The notes beneath the pieces were generated by a model. It was not told where the DNA came from, did no database searches, and worked only from the letters and a program-made list of their open reading frames with translations. Position numbers and translations under genes: made by a program. From the NCBI RefSeq assembly GCF_027923585.1, contig NZ_BRPL01000002.1, positions 124,001-188,000 of the forward strand: a stretch of DNA of 64,000 nt, written 5' to 3'. Of this stretch, positions 24,589-33,786 are shown one piece after another. Positions within the stretch are counted from its first letter, which is position 1. Each line of letters begins with the position of its first letter. Origin of the DNA: Philodulcilactobacillus myokonensis (GTDB taxonomy: Bacteria; Bacillota; Bacilli; Lactobacillales; Lactobacillaceae).

Positions 24589-25155
24589 TTATTTACCAAT
24601 TTCCTTTACAACTTTTTTGAAGCCACCCTTTAAAGAGTATGAATAATTATGATGGATCTTGGTTCGAGTCCAAACACCAACATCAGCTGAATAATGTTTT
24701 TTACTATGAATATGATCAAGATCCATTGTAATTAGGACATGGTGACCACCAATTTTACGCTTTGAAACGTAAACAATCCCATTTGAAAGTGATTTTTTCA
24801 TTGTCTTATCTTTTACAATTGTATAAACGTTTCCAGCGAATCCCGTCTGCTTAGGGGCGTAACGATTTACAGAAACAAATAAATTATCGCCACGATTATC
24901 AAAGCTGTTATATCCAGTTTTCAAAAATTTAATTTTATTCATATAAAGATGGTGCTTAGTAAACTTAATCTTAACGGTTCTGACGTGGTTACTAACATTT
25001 TTAAATGTTTGGTACCATGTGCCTCTGAGTTCGGTTGGAAATTGGTTTGGTCCCTTATAACTAGCGTGGGCTTGCTGATTAACGGCACCGATTCCAACTG
25101 GTAATACTAATGCTAAACTGGCAAAAACGGTAGCAAATTTTCTTTTGATTGACAT
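24589..25155 (-). CDS. secreted small protein of the TPTELRGxWY family (copy 3)
   Basis: 188 residues from ATG 25155, MSIKRKFATVFASLALVLPV, cleavage after QQAHA, then SYKGPNQFPTELRGTWYQTF. The upstream in-frame extension to 25233 has no ribosome site and would bury the signal peptide, so it is rejected. Tandem paralogue of copy 2, 26 bp apart and probably co-transcribed. Confidence 0.7.
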   Translation of the reverse strand: MSIKRKFATVFASLALVLPVGIGAVNQQAHASYKGPNQFPTELRGTWYQTFKNVSNHVRTVKIKFTKHHLYMNKIKFLKTGYNSFDNRGDNLFVSVNRYAPKQTGFAGNVYTIVKDKTMKKSLSNGIVYVSKRKIGGHHVLITMDLDHIHSKKHYSADVGVWTRTKIHHNYSYSLKGGFKKVVKEIGK

Positions 25156-25215
25156 AGATAGGGCTTCTTTTTCATAAATTATATTTATGTTAACTTGCCG
25201 ATGAAATTTTGACAA

Positions 25216-25256
25216 GTCGAAAATTATCCACAACTAAATGGTTGTGGATAACTTTT
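25216..25256 (-). terminator. terminator of pnuC
   Basis: AGTTATCCACAACC / GTTGTGGATAATTTT on the minus strand. Confidence 0.65.
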
Positions 25257-25262
25257 TATAAT

Positions 25263-26060
25263 TTAGTTTTGCTTTAAAATGTATGTCCATTTATACCAAC
25301 CATAGATTGAATTGGTCAAACTGACGACGTAGAAGGCAACCATGATCGGATTGAAACTTAAAATCCAGAGAATAATTTCTGCCATGTTGGCAATGTTCCA
25401 AAGCAACCACTGACTTGAACCGTAACGCATGACCATTAGTGCCATGGCGTAAAATTGAACGATGGCGCTTAGGGCGTCAAGCCATGGATGTGGATCCAGC
25501 GTTGTGGATATAAATGGAACGTGGAGTAGAAAGATTCCCATACCGAACCAACTAATTGCGAAAAGGATAATCAAAATGAACCAGCCTTTAAATGATAGTG
25601 ATTTAGATTCAACGACATTTTTCGTTTCAGAATCACTCTTCATATTTTTAGCAGTCCAGGTGTAGATGCCGATAAATTCAAGCACCAAGAAATACAAATT
25701 TAAATAAACCTCACCGTATAAATAGCTAACGAACGAAATATAAATATAACTAACATTGTTTAAAATCGCCCAGAAATAATTAGTAATTTTTCCATCAGCT
25801 TCAATCGTGACATTTAAAATGCCGGTGATTCCTGAAAATAAACCGAGTAATCCGATAAACGTTGTATCGGGTGCGATCGACAGGTGGTGGGGTGTATAAA
25901 TGATGAAGAATGAGCAGAGTTGAATTAAAAGTAAAAAGATGATGTATAGTCCCCGCCCCAGTTGCATATGGAACAATTCCTTGATAATATTCTTCGGATT
26001 AAAGGCGAGGCTAGCGGCTTCTTTGATGATTGCTTTTGTTGATGGTGTTGAATGGTCCAT
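25263..26060 (-). CDS. pnuC: PnuC-family vitamin B3 precursor (nicotinamide riboside) transporter
   Basis: 265 residues and seven or so membrane segments. Recognisable PnuC elements: GEVYLNLYFLVLEFIGIYTW, WLLWNIANMAEIILWIL and the C-terminal SIYGWYKWTYILKQ. PnuC mediates facilitated uptake of nicotinamide riboside or related compounds, trapped by kinases or used in NAD salvage; a nicotinamidase-like gene is at 15.7 kb. AAGGAA ribosome site. Monocistronic. Confidence 0.85.
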   Translation of the reverse strand: MDHSTPSTKAIIKEAASLAFNPKNIIKELFHMQLGRGLYIIFLLLIQLCSFFIIYTPHHLSIAPDTTFIGLLGLFSGITGILNVTIEADGKITNYFWAILNNVSYIYISFVSYLYGEVYLNLYFLVLEFIGIYTWTAKNMKSDSETKNVVESKSLSFKGWFILIILFAISWFGMGIFLLHVPFISTTLDPHPWLDALSAIVQFYAMALMVMRYGSSQWLLWNIANMAEIILWILSFNPIMVAFYVVSLTNSIYGWYKWTYILKQN

Positions 26061-26220
26061 GGTGATTCCTTCCTTATGATTTGAATATAAATTGGCTATA
26101 TCTTAACTCGAATCATGAATTTAAACAATTGAAACATAATATATGACTTGTATATTAAGTGTGCTATAATACGACTTATAAAAAGTAACCAACATGTTTT
26201 TTATAAAGAAGGTTTTAAAA

Positions 26221-26391
26221 ATGAAAAATGGTATGCTAAAAGACCTCTTGCATCTACACAATTTGATTAAAAATAACTACGAGAATGAAAAATATGAAGA
26301 GTTTGGAAACTGGTATAGTAATCGCAAAAATTTAGCAAATAAAAAATATTACCATCGCAATGATGAACAAGAAAGCGATGCGAAGAAATAA
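26221..26391 (+). CDS. hypothetical short polar protein, 56 aa
   Basis: MKNGMLKDLLHLHNLIKNNY..., highly charged and probably helical, ending in EQESDAKK. The ATG at 26221 follows AGAAGGTTTT; an upstream in-frame ATG (26194) is less likely. A perfect terminator follows, so it is probably transcribed. No family recognised. Confidence 0.5.
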   Translation: MKNGMLKDLLHLHNLIKNNYENEKYEEFGNWYSNRKNLANKKYYHRNDEQESDAKK

Positions 26392-26392
26392 A

Positions 26393-26441
26393 AAGAAGCC
26401 TCACAGCTACGACGTTAAATCGTGGTTGTGAGGCTTTTTTG
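26393..26441. terminator. bidirectional intrinsic terminator
   Basis: AAGAAGCCTCAC / GTGAGGCTTTTTT with an inner ACGA/TCGT stem, between the small gene and apt. Confidence 0.9.
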
Positions 26442-26456
26442 TTCAGTATTAATTTA

Positions 26457-26975
26457 CTATCCCTCGTATTTTTGCAATGAAACTAAATCCAAACCATTAA
26501 TATTCTTGCGGCCATTTAACTTGGTTAATTCAAGAATGACGCCAGCACCCACGACGGTACCACCTAAATCCGAAATTAAATTTGCGGTCGTTTTTAAGGT
26601 GCCACCAGTGGCGAAGACATCGTCAATGATGACAACGTGTTTACGGTCTTGAACGTCTTCTTTTCTGAGGTTCAATGAATCTTCACCATATTCCAGTTTG
26701 TAGGACATGCCGACTGAATCACCAGGAAGTTTGCCTGGTTTTCTAGCAGGTGCAAACCCGATGCCCAATTTGTAGGCGACAGCGGATCCAAAGACAAAGC
26801 CATTTGCTTCTGGTCCAACAATTAGATCAGCGTGGTTTGATTTAGCATAATCAGCTAAATGGTCAATGATATATTTAAAAACATTCGGTTCTTCCATGAG
26901 TTTGGAAACATCGTTAAAACGAATCCCGGTCACTGGAAAGTTATGATAGACATCGATATATTTGAGTAAATTCAT
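26457..26975 (-). CDS. apt: adenine phosphoribosyltransferase
   Basis: 172 residues, standard length. It converts adenine + PRPP to AMP. Motifs: GPEANGFVFGSAVAYKLGIG, the flexible loop with LEYGEDSLNLRKEDV, and the PRPP-binding VIIDDVFATGGTLKTT (residues ~115-130). ATG behind GGAGGTCC. In most Firmicutes apt follows recJ; here it is alone at the left border of the defence island. Confidence 0.93.
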   Translation of the reverse strand: MNLLKYIDVYHNFPVTGIRFNDVSKLMEEPNVFKYIIDHLADYAKSNHADLIVGPEANGFVFGSAVAYKLGIGFAPARKPGKLPGDSVGMSYKLEYGEDSLNLRKEDVQDRKHVVIIDDVFATGGTLKTTANLISDLGGTVVGAGVILELTKLNGRKNINGLDLVSLQKYEG

Positions 26976-27234
26976 GATAGGACCTCCATATTCAACATTC
27001 TTAATATATGAATATTATACACTAAAATATGGATAAATGTTCGTAAAAATAAAAAAATAATTTCTCCTAATGTAAAACAGAAGTACACTTGTTAATAATT
27101 ACGATTATATTAAAATAAAATAAAAATAATAAATATAAAAATATTTTAATGTTTTATGGATTTGAAAAATAATTTAATAACAATTATACTTATTTTATCA
27201 ATATATATTTAAGAAAAGGAGAAATATTGTTGAT

Positions 27235-28767
27235 ATGAATGATGAAAGAAAGTTACCTAAAATGATTGGCGAACAATGTCGAATATTATATTTACCTGAT
27301 GATGATAATCAAGTTGTTTTAGGCGTTGCGGGTAGTGGAAAATCTGTTGAAGCAATTTATCGCGCATTATGGATTAGTATTTCAAATCCAAAAGATAAAA
27401 TTGTTGTTTTAACTTATAACCGTAAAGTTAATGACACAATCGATACATATATAAATAATTATAAAAATAATGATGATATTAACGAATATAATAATATAAA
27501 GGTAAAGACAATTTTTAGTTATTGCTATTATTTAATTAATCATTATTCTGCTAAACCTAATAGTATTCTATATGGGTTAAAACATAAATTAAATAATGAA
27601 TTAAAGTATCCTTTACGAGCAATTAAATCATCAAAAGATGATGAAATAATATCTAAAGCTGTTCAGATAGTCAAAGATCAATTTCCTGATGCAAGTCTTT
27701 GGCAGAAAAATGATTATATTAATTTTATTAAAAACGAAATTGGATGGATGCAAGATAATAGAATTGGTTACTATAGAGGTGCTCGCAAATACTACATTCA
27801 TGTTTCTAGAATTGGAAGAGGTAGTGAACGAATATCTAGTCAACAAAGAGAAACAATGTATAGTATTTATAAACATTATTATTTTATAAGGACGTTAAAA
27901 TATTATAAATTATTTAATTTTAAAGATATTTACAGATTAATACCGGATTTAGATATACCTGAAAATGATAAACCTAAATATATTATCATCGATGAAGTTC
28001 AAGATGTATCACCTAGCATGTTTAACGCACTTAACTATATTATTCGAAATGATGGGCGTTGGAGTGTGTTTGGTGATTTAGCTCAAAATATATTTGGACA
28101 ACAAATATCATGGCAATCATTAGGATTAAATAATATTAAAAAACAATACCGCTTAAAGAAAAATTATAGAAATAGTAGAGAGATTGGTCTATTAGCTAAG
28201 AGTATATTGCGAAATAAGTATTTTGATGATAATAATCATAAATTTATTCAACCGATTCCTTCCGATAAAAAAGGTGAATGTCCAAGAATAATATCTGAAG
28301 ACGAAGCATTATCTTCTAGTGAAGGTGTAATTAATAAAATAAATAATTGGTTGAAAAATGAAACCAGTATTGCAATTATTACCATGAATACTTATGTAAT
28401 GTATCAAGTAAAAAATATTTTAAACGATTATTATAAAAATAAAATTCCTGATAATATTAAAATTTTAACCATTAATAAAGTAAAGGGATTAGAATTTGAT
28501 AATGTGGTTCTTTATGGAATTGATACTCCACAAATGTATGGGAATGGTTATTACGATCGACCAGAAATAATTTCTGATGAACACAATTTAGCTGATCGAA
28601 CACTTATTGAAGATAAAATGAGTGATGATGATAAAGCAATTATTGCTAAAAGAATATACGTTTCAATTACTAGGGCTAGAAAAGGTTTGCTTTTAGTATA
28701 TAAAAGAAACAGTTTAGATTTTCTTTTTTCTAATTTAATTAATATATTAAGAGATAGTGGTGATTAA
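27235..28767 (+). CDS. UvrD/Rep-like superfamily 1 helicase, first gene of the DarT-McrBC operon
   Basis: 510 residues. SF1 motifs in order: Walker A VVLGVAGSGKSVEA (~27-40), motif Ia VVLTYNRKV, Walker B IIIDEVQDVSPSMF (~251-264), motif III FGDLAQNIFG, motif IV QYRLKKNYRNS, motif V LTINKVKGLEFDNVV (~407-421) and motif VI YVSITRARKGLLL. It is shorter than UvrD, lacking most of the 1B/2B insertions, as in several defence-associated SF1 helicases. The gene is very AT-rich. It ends 2 bp before darT. AAAAGGAG lies 13 nt ahead of ATG. Confidence 0.85.
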   Translation: MNDERKLPKMIGEQCRILYLPDDDNQVVLGVAGSGKSVEAIYRALWISISNPKDKIVVLTYNRKVNDTIDTYINNYKNNDDINEYNNIKVKTIFSYCYYLINHYSAKPNSILYGLKHKLNNELKYPLRAIKSSKDDEIISKAVQIVKDQFPDASLWQKNDYINFIKNEIGWMQDNRIGYYRGARKYYIHVSRIGRGSERISSQQRETMYSIYKHYYFIRTLKYYKLFNFKDIYRLIPDLDIPENDKPKYIIIDEVQDVSPSMFNALNYIIRNDGRWSVFGDLAQNIFGQQISWQSLGLNNIKKQYRLKKNYRNSREIGLLAKSILRNKYFDDNNHKFIQPIPSDKKGECPRIISEDEALSSSEGVINKINNWLKNETSIAIITMNTYVMYQVKNILNDYYKNKIPDNIKILTINKVKGLEFDNVVLYGIDTPQMYGNGYYDRPEIISDEHNLADRTLIEDKMSDDDKAIIAKRIYVSITRARKGLLLVYKRNSLDFLFSNLINILRDSGD

Positions 28768-28769
28768 AT

Positions 28770-29480
28770 ATGAACATAAATAAAATATTTGGTTTCATGG
28801 AGGAGAAATTAAAAAAGACAAAAACTAGACCAATTAGTAAAAATTATGGTGTAATTTCAACACCATACAAGAATATAATTCAAAAAAGAGGGATAACTTG
28901 TTTATGTCATTTTACTAAATCTAGTAATTTACCATTTATTTTTGGTAATGATGATAGTAATAATGGTCTTATGTCTACAACTCACATTGCTCAATCCAAA
29001 TATTTACAGCAAATTGATAAAAGGCGTTTTGATGGTCATGAAGATTACATTAGCTGTTCGGTTCAAAAAATTAATACCCGTTTTTATAACTTTAGAGAAC
29101 GGAAAAATAAGGATGATCTTTTTCATGAATGGGCAATTGTATTTATCGATCCGAGTGTAATAAATAATACGTCATTATTTTGTCAAACTAATGCAGCTGT
29201 TCGTAATGGCGCACTTATTGAAAGCGGACCAACAGCATTTGAATCATTATTTAATAAAGTAACTCTTGCCGCACGTGGCCGTAAAACATATCGTAATGCT
29301 AATTATCCTCCTAATCGTCCAACTGATATGCAAGCTGAAGTTATGATAAAAGATAGAATCCCTAAAAATAAGTTACTTGGCGTAGCTTTTCCTGAACATT
29401 CTAGAAATTATGAAATCAAAAGAATGAAATTTTGGAATTCAGATAATATTGATATTAGACCATGGGAGGAATGGGAATAA
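28770..29480 (+). CDS. darT: DarT-type DNA ADP-ribosyltransferase (DUF4433)
   Basis: 236 residues. The DarT fold is evident: CLCHFTKSSNLPFI (NAD-binding His), the DKRRFDGHEDYISCSV segment, NAAVRNG-type loop, and catalytic Glu in MQAEVMIKDRIP with LLGVAFP. DarT enzymes ADP-ribosylate thymidine or guanosine in single-stranded DNA and act as toxins or anti-phage effectors. The N-terminus has an extra ~40-residue basic extension (MNINKIFGFMEEKLKKTKTR). No DarG macrodomain protein is adjacent; the next gene instead encodes a NADAR-like protein. Confidence 0.88.
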   Translation: MNINKIFGFMEEKLKKTKTRPISKNYGVISTPYKNIIQKRGITCLCHFTKSSNLPFIFGNDDSNNGLMSTTHIAQSKYLQQIDKRRFDGHEDYISCSVQKINTRFYNFRERKNKDDLFHEWAIVFIDPSVINNTSLFCQTNAAVRNGALIESGPTAFESLFNKVTLAARGRKTYRNANYPPNRPTDMQAEVMIKDRIPKNKLLGVAFPEHSRNYEIKRMKFWNSDNIDIRPWEEWE

Positions 29481-30127
29481 TGGCTCGTCGTTTTGTTTAT
29501 TATATTGATAAATCAAATCATTATAAGAAAGTTAGTATTGACTTTAAATGGGAACCTGGATTTGCACTATCACAGAAGCAAAAATCTGTTGATAATTTGC
29601 AAAATGCATTTAAGAATAAATTTCCTAATTTAAAAGTAATTGAGACATCTTCAGCATCTAAATCATTTTTAGGTAAACATGCTAGTGCATTTAATCTAGA
29701 CATGGAAACAACCCATGGTAAATACAAAGTTGAGCAATTATTTCAAGCAGGTAAAGTATATGAAGAAGCTGGATCTCAGGAAAAACTTTTAGAATTAAAA
29801 CCATGGGAGGCTAAAAAGCAAATTCACAGGATTAATGATGATGATCAACTGAATTCTTTTATATTATTTAATAAAGTTTTTCCGTTAACTCCTAAGACTC
29901 TCTTTTACAATTGGATTTATATTAATGCCTTAAATCAGAATCGAAAAATTGCTAAAAGCATATTAGAATATGATGCTTTTACTGATATTTATGATAATCC
30001 TAAAAGAACCATTAATACTCAATCTGAAGCATGTTCAATTTATGTTTCTTTATTTAGGCGAGGGGTATTAAATGAAGCATTGAGTGATAAAAATAACTTT
30101 AAAAGAATTGTTTATGAAGAAAATTAA
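29480..30127 (+). CDS. NADAR-like antitoxin, DarT-associated (DUF6977-type)
   Basis: 215 residues starting MARRFVYYIDKSNH. Key features: GFALSQKQKSVDNLQ, LGKHASAFNLDMET, VEQLFQAGKVYEE, FYNWIYINAL and AFTDIYDNPKRTINTQSEA. FYxW(I/L)YxxAL and the AFTDI...PK motif recall the NADAR ADP-ribosyl glycohydrolases found beside DarT1 in place of DarG. It would therefore reverse the toxin's DNA modification. TAATG overlaps the darT stop, GAGGA lies 9 nt ahead, and co-translation is expected. Family assignment is from memory of motifs, not a search. Confidence 0.7.
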   Translation: MARRFVYYIDKSNHYKKVSIDFKWEPGFALSQKQKSVDNLQNAFKNKFPNLKVIETSSASKSFLGKHASAFNLDMETTHGKYKVEQLFQAGKVYEEAGSQEKLLELKPWEAKKQIHRINDDDQLNSFILFNKVFPLTPKTLFYNWIYINALNQNRKIAKSILEYDAFTDIYDNPKRTINTQSEACSIYVSLFRRGVLNEALSDKNNFKRIVYEEN

Positions 30128-30189
30128 GTTTTAGATGACGAGATTATAATAACTTGTTATCTATTTTTATTATTTTCGGAGGTTTAATT

Positions 30190-32010
30190 ATGAATTTTAA
30201 TGAACAAATAATTGATAAATATAAAGACGATAATATTCATGGATACATATTGGGATATTTTAATTCAGAGAATGGGATTCGAATTAATCATCATAATAAT
30301 GAAAAATATATTTTAATGAAAATTGTATATTTTAACTTAGAATTACCTTATCCAATTCATAATGGACAAGTATACATATCATTAAGAAAAATATCTGATA
30401 ATGAAGAAGATGTGGACGAAAATTATTTTAATAACAAATTGATTATTGTTGATTTATTTAAATTATATAAAGAAGAAGATCATTATAACTGTATTTGTAA
30501 TAATGCGTATGTGATTGAGAATAAATGGAACTTTTCAAAAATATCTTCAATTTTTATTACAGATAATAATTTTAAAAATAATATCTTGAATGATAATAAT
30601 GAATTGGACAGTAATAAATCAAATGAATTCTTGAATAATAGTTATTATTTGGAGGATACAAATGGTCAGGTTGATTTATTATCATCTAAATTAATTCTGA
30701 AATCTGTAAATGAATATTCTTATATTTTTTGTGATATTAGTTTAAATATTATTAATAATTCGTCAAAGAAGAATCAAAATTTTAATCCTTTTAATGATAG
30801 TAAATATATTAAAGTTAGTAATTCTGAATTAAGGCAAAATTATTCTCAAATTGAAGACAAGTATTATTTATCAAATATTTATCTTGATAATACAATTAAT
30901 TCTTTAAATGTTGATGAATCGATTGTTAATTCATTTTTTAAAACACTAAATGAATATCAATTGCATTTTAAATTATCAGATATAATTAACTTACATACTT
31001 CAATCAAAAGTAATTTATTAACGATTATCTCCGGATTAAGTGGGATGGGTAAATCTAAAATTATAACAGCTTACGCTGATGCATTGGGTATTAAAAATGA
31101 TTCTCAATTTAATATGATATCGGTTAGGCCATTTTGGCAAGATGATGCTGATTTATTAGGATTTGCTGATACTATGAATAATATGTATCATCCTGGAGAT
31201 TCTGGATTAGTTAATACATTAATTGAAGCTAATCAACATCCAGATAAGTTATATATTATTGTTTTTGATGAGATGAATTTAGCTAGAATCGAATATTATT
31301 TTTCACAATTTCTTTCTGTGATGGAAAAAGCTCCTCAAGATCGGTATATCAGATTATATGATAAAAGTTTAAAATCTAAACTAAATGATAGTGAACAAAT
31401 AGATTATAAAATAAAATTACCATCAAATATTAGATTTGTAGGAACTATTAACGTTGATGAATCAACGTTTACTATCTCTGATAAAGTATTGGATCGTTCT
31501 AATATTATTAGTTTACAGAGAATTCCATTTCAAAATGATAATAATTATTATAAATATGATGGGAAAAACATTTTAAATGGTTCATGTTCTTGTGATAGTT
31601 ATAAATTAACTATCCATAATAATTATTCGTTTAATAAAAATGAATTAAAATTCTTTGATAATTTAAATCAAAGCATTTCTTATTATTTGCCAGATGTTGG
31701 AATTAGTTGGCGTAATTTAAATAGTATTGGTAAATTTCTTTCAAATGTTTCACATTTTGAATCATTTTATAATAAATTAGGATTTAATGAATCGAGTGCA
31801 TTTGATTATCAAATTGCTCAAAAAATTATTCCTAAAATAAGAGGAACGCGTGAAATGTTAATGCCATTGATTGATTATAAGAATGATGATAATGAAAACA
31901 ATATTAATTTTATTTTAAATAGATATAATGATTTATCCGATTTTCGTATCACTAAAAAAGCATTAAGAAATAAATTACGAGAATTAAAGGTGATGGGATT
32001 TGCTAAATAA
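30190..32010 (+). CDS. McrB-like AAA+ GTPase/ATPase subunit
   Basis: 606 residues from ATG 30190 (GGAGG 7 nt upstream). The N-terminal ~260 residues are unfamiliar, probably target-recognition. Then the AAA core: Walker A ISGLSGMGKSKII (~279-291), VRPFWQDDADLLGFADTMN, and Walker B YIIVFDEMNLARIEYYFSQFL (split across ~362-382), the McrB hallmark, with FVGTINVDESTF as sensor. McrB-type motors translocate along DNA and drive the McrC nuclease. Very AT-rich. It overlaps the next gene by 11 nt. Confidence 0.85.
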   Translation: MNFNEQIIDKYKDDNIHGYILGYFNSENGIRINHHNNEKYILMKIVYFNLELPYPIHNGQVYISLRKISDNEEDVDENYFNNKLIIVDLFKLYKEEDHYNCICNNAYVIENKWNFSKISSIFITDNNFKNNILNDNNELDSNKSNEFLNNSYYLEDTNGQVDLLSSKLILKSVNEYSYIFCDISLNIINNSSKKNQNFNPFNDSKYIKVSNSELRQNYSQIEDKYYLSNIYLDNTINSLNVDESIVNSFFKTLNEYQLHFKLSDIINLHTSIKSNLLTIISGLSGMGKSKIITAYADALGIKNDSQFNMISVRPFWQDDADLLGFADTMNNMYHPGDSGLVNTLIEANQHPDKLYIIVFDEMNLARIEYYFSQFLSVMEKAPQDRYIRLYDKSLKSKLNDSEQIDYKIKLPSNIRFVGTINVDESTFTISDKVLDRSNIISLQRIPFQNDNNYYKYDGKNILNGSCSCDSYKLTIHNNYSFNKNELKFFDNLNQSISYYLPDVGISWRNLNSIGKFLSNVSHFESFYNKLGFNESSAFDYQIAQKIIPKIRGTREMLMPLIDYKNDDNENNINFILNRYNDLSDFRITKKALRNKLRELKVMGFAK

Positions 32011-33733
32011 TCATAATTCGGATCAAAAATTATCTAATGTTATTAAGATAATATCAATCGATAATAAAAGTAATTCTAAATCATTAAGTTTTTCAAGAAA
32101 GGGATCAAACTTAAAAACTGAAAATACTTTTACAATTTACGATGAAAATACTAAATATGAATTCATTATTAATTTAAAAAAAGATGATAAGCTATATATT
32201 GATGGACTTGAAATGTTAGGAATAAATAATATTAAACACTTTGATTCTAATGGTTACTACATTAAAGGTTTTAAACATGATTTAGAATTAAAACTTTACG
32301 ATGAAAACAATCAGTCTAACAAGTATTTACCAGGAAAATATATAATTCATTTAATTCGAAATCATTGTGATTATTATTCTTGGTTAGTAGTTAATCCCAA
32401 GTTTTTACAGAGTAGTGAATATAATAAATTATTATACGATTTAGAACATAAAATTGATGCGTTGTCTATGGGATCTTCTTTTGGAATTCACGGGGCTAAA
32501 AATGGTCCATTAATATTAAAAAATGATCTAAAATTATTAGAAATTTTTGAAAATAAATTTATTGATTTTAGAAATGCAATTTTTAAAATATCTAAAAATC
32601 CTAGAAATGAAATCTCCACTACACATAAATGGAGTAAGAGTACTAAATTCATTGGTGGTTTGGATTATTTAAGCGTTATGAAAATGTCTCAATATCATTG
32701 TAGTAATAACTTTTATGTTAAATATCATTGCATTAATTATGCTATACCAGATAATATAAAATTAAAAAATGAATTATATAAAATTAAATTAACGGCATAT
32801 GATTTATATAAAAGGTATAAAGATGTAATTAATTCATTTAAAACTATTAGACTATATAATTATATGAAATTAATCGATCAATTATTTAGTGATTCATGGA
32901 TGAAAACGGTTCCTTTAAAATTTGATTATAATCCTTCTTTAGGTAATTATTTGTTAAATCATAATTATTTATTTATACATAATTTACTTAATCAAATTTA
33001 TAATCTTCGTTTAGACACAATTAATTATCCACGTTATTTCTTATTTGATTCAAAACCAACAGAAAAACTTTATGAATTATGGGGATTTTTAGAGACAATT
33101 GAAGCATTGAAAACAATGGGGTTTATTATAACTTCTGAATCATTATTAGATTGCTTTGAAGAGACCGATTCAATGCAAATTGTTAAAAATGGTCTTAGCC
33201 AAGAACTTCCTATTAATATGGTTTTAAATCATAAAATGCACCATGATTTTAGAAATATTAAATTAAGTATCATCTATAATAATCATATTAAAGATAAATC
33301 AATTGAAGAACCCATTAGAACAGTTAACAAGCACGATAAACCAGATATCAGGATTCATGTTTTTGATGCTAAAGATGTTTTTATGGGAACCATAATTATT
33401 GATACTAAATATAGAAATCCACAAAATGTTTTTAGTCATCATTTTAGTAATAATGCTAGAGAACAGTTATTTGAATATAGTCATGGAATATTTAGCAATA
33501 ATATATTTTCTTCCGATACTTATCCAAGAGAATTAAGAAATTATGCTAAAAAACACCCAGTGGTTGAATCAGTGGGTGTAATGTTTCCTAAAATAAATGA
33601 AGTTAGTGATAAATACGACAAACTAAAAAATCTTCATAATATAATTTCATTCCATGCTAATCCTGATAATAGACAGCATTTGATTAATTTTATTAAAAAT
33701 AGTATTAACTCAATTTTATCCACTTTTAATTAA
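32000..33733 (+). CDS. McrC-like nuclease subunit (DUF2357 type)
   Basis: 577 residues. The middle has LYELWGFLETIEAL, the DUF2357 hallmark. The C-terminus holds a PD-(D/E)XK core: KPDIRIHVFDA followed by TIIIDTKYRNPQNV. Together with the preceding McrB-like motor this forms a type IV modification-dependent, or general, defence module. Start TTG 32000 lies inside the end of the McrB gene. The downstream terminator ends the five-gene operon that starts at 27235. Confidence 0.8.
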   Translation: MLNNHNSDQKLSNVIKIISIDNKSNSKSLSFSRKGSNLKTENTFTIYDENTKYEFIINLKKDDKLYIDGLEMLGINNIKHFDSNGYYIKGFKHDLELKLYDENNQSNKYLPGKYIIHLIRNHCDYYSWLVVNPKFLQSSEYNKLLYDLEHKIDALSMGSSFGIHGAKNGPLILKNDLKLLEIFENKFIDFRNAIFKISKNPRNEISTTHKWSKSTKFIGGLDYLSVMKMSQYHCSNNFYVKYHCINYAIPDNIKLKNELYKIKLTAYDLYKRYKDVINSFKTIRLYNYMKLIDQLFSDSWMKTVPLKFDYNPSLGNYLLNHNYLFIHNLLNQIYNLRLDTINYPRYFLFDSKPTEKLYELWGFLETIEALKTMGFIITSESLLDCFEETDSMQIVKNGLSQELPINMVLNHKMHHDFRNIKLSIIYNNHIKDKSIEEPIRTVNKHDKPDIRIHVFDAKDVFMGTIIIDTKYRNPQNVFSHHFSNNAREQLFEYSHGIFSNNIFSSDTYPRELRNYAKKHPVVESVGVMFPKINEVSDKYDKLKNLHNIISFHANPDNRQHLINFIKNSINSILSTFN

Positions 33734-33741
33734 ATTGAGTA

Positions 33742-33780
33742 AAAGACTAGTTACCTCAAAAAAGGCAACTAGTTTTTTGT
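33742..33780. terminator. bidirectional intrinsic terminator
   Basis: AAAAGACTAGTTaCC / GGCAACTAGTTTTTTG between the defence operon and the convergent FGGY kinase gene. Confidence 0.85.
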
Positions 33781-33786
33781 TTACTA

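Noticed and set aside
28770-30127. DarG macrodomain antitoxin next to DarT
   Set aside because: The neighbour has no macrodomain signatures; its motifs fit a NADAR-like protein better.
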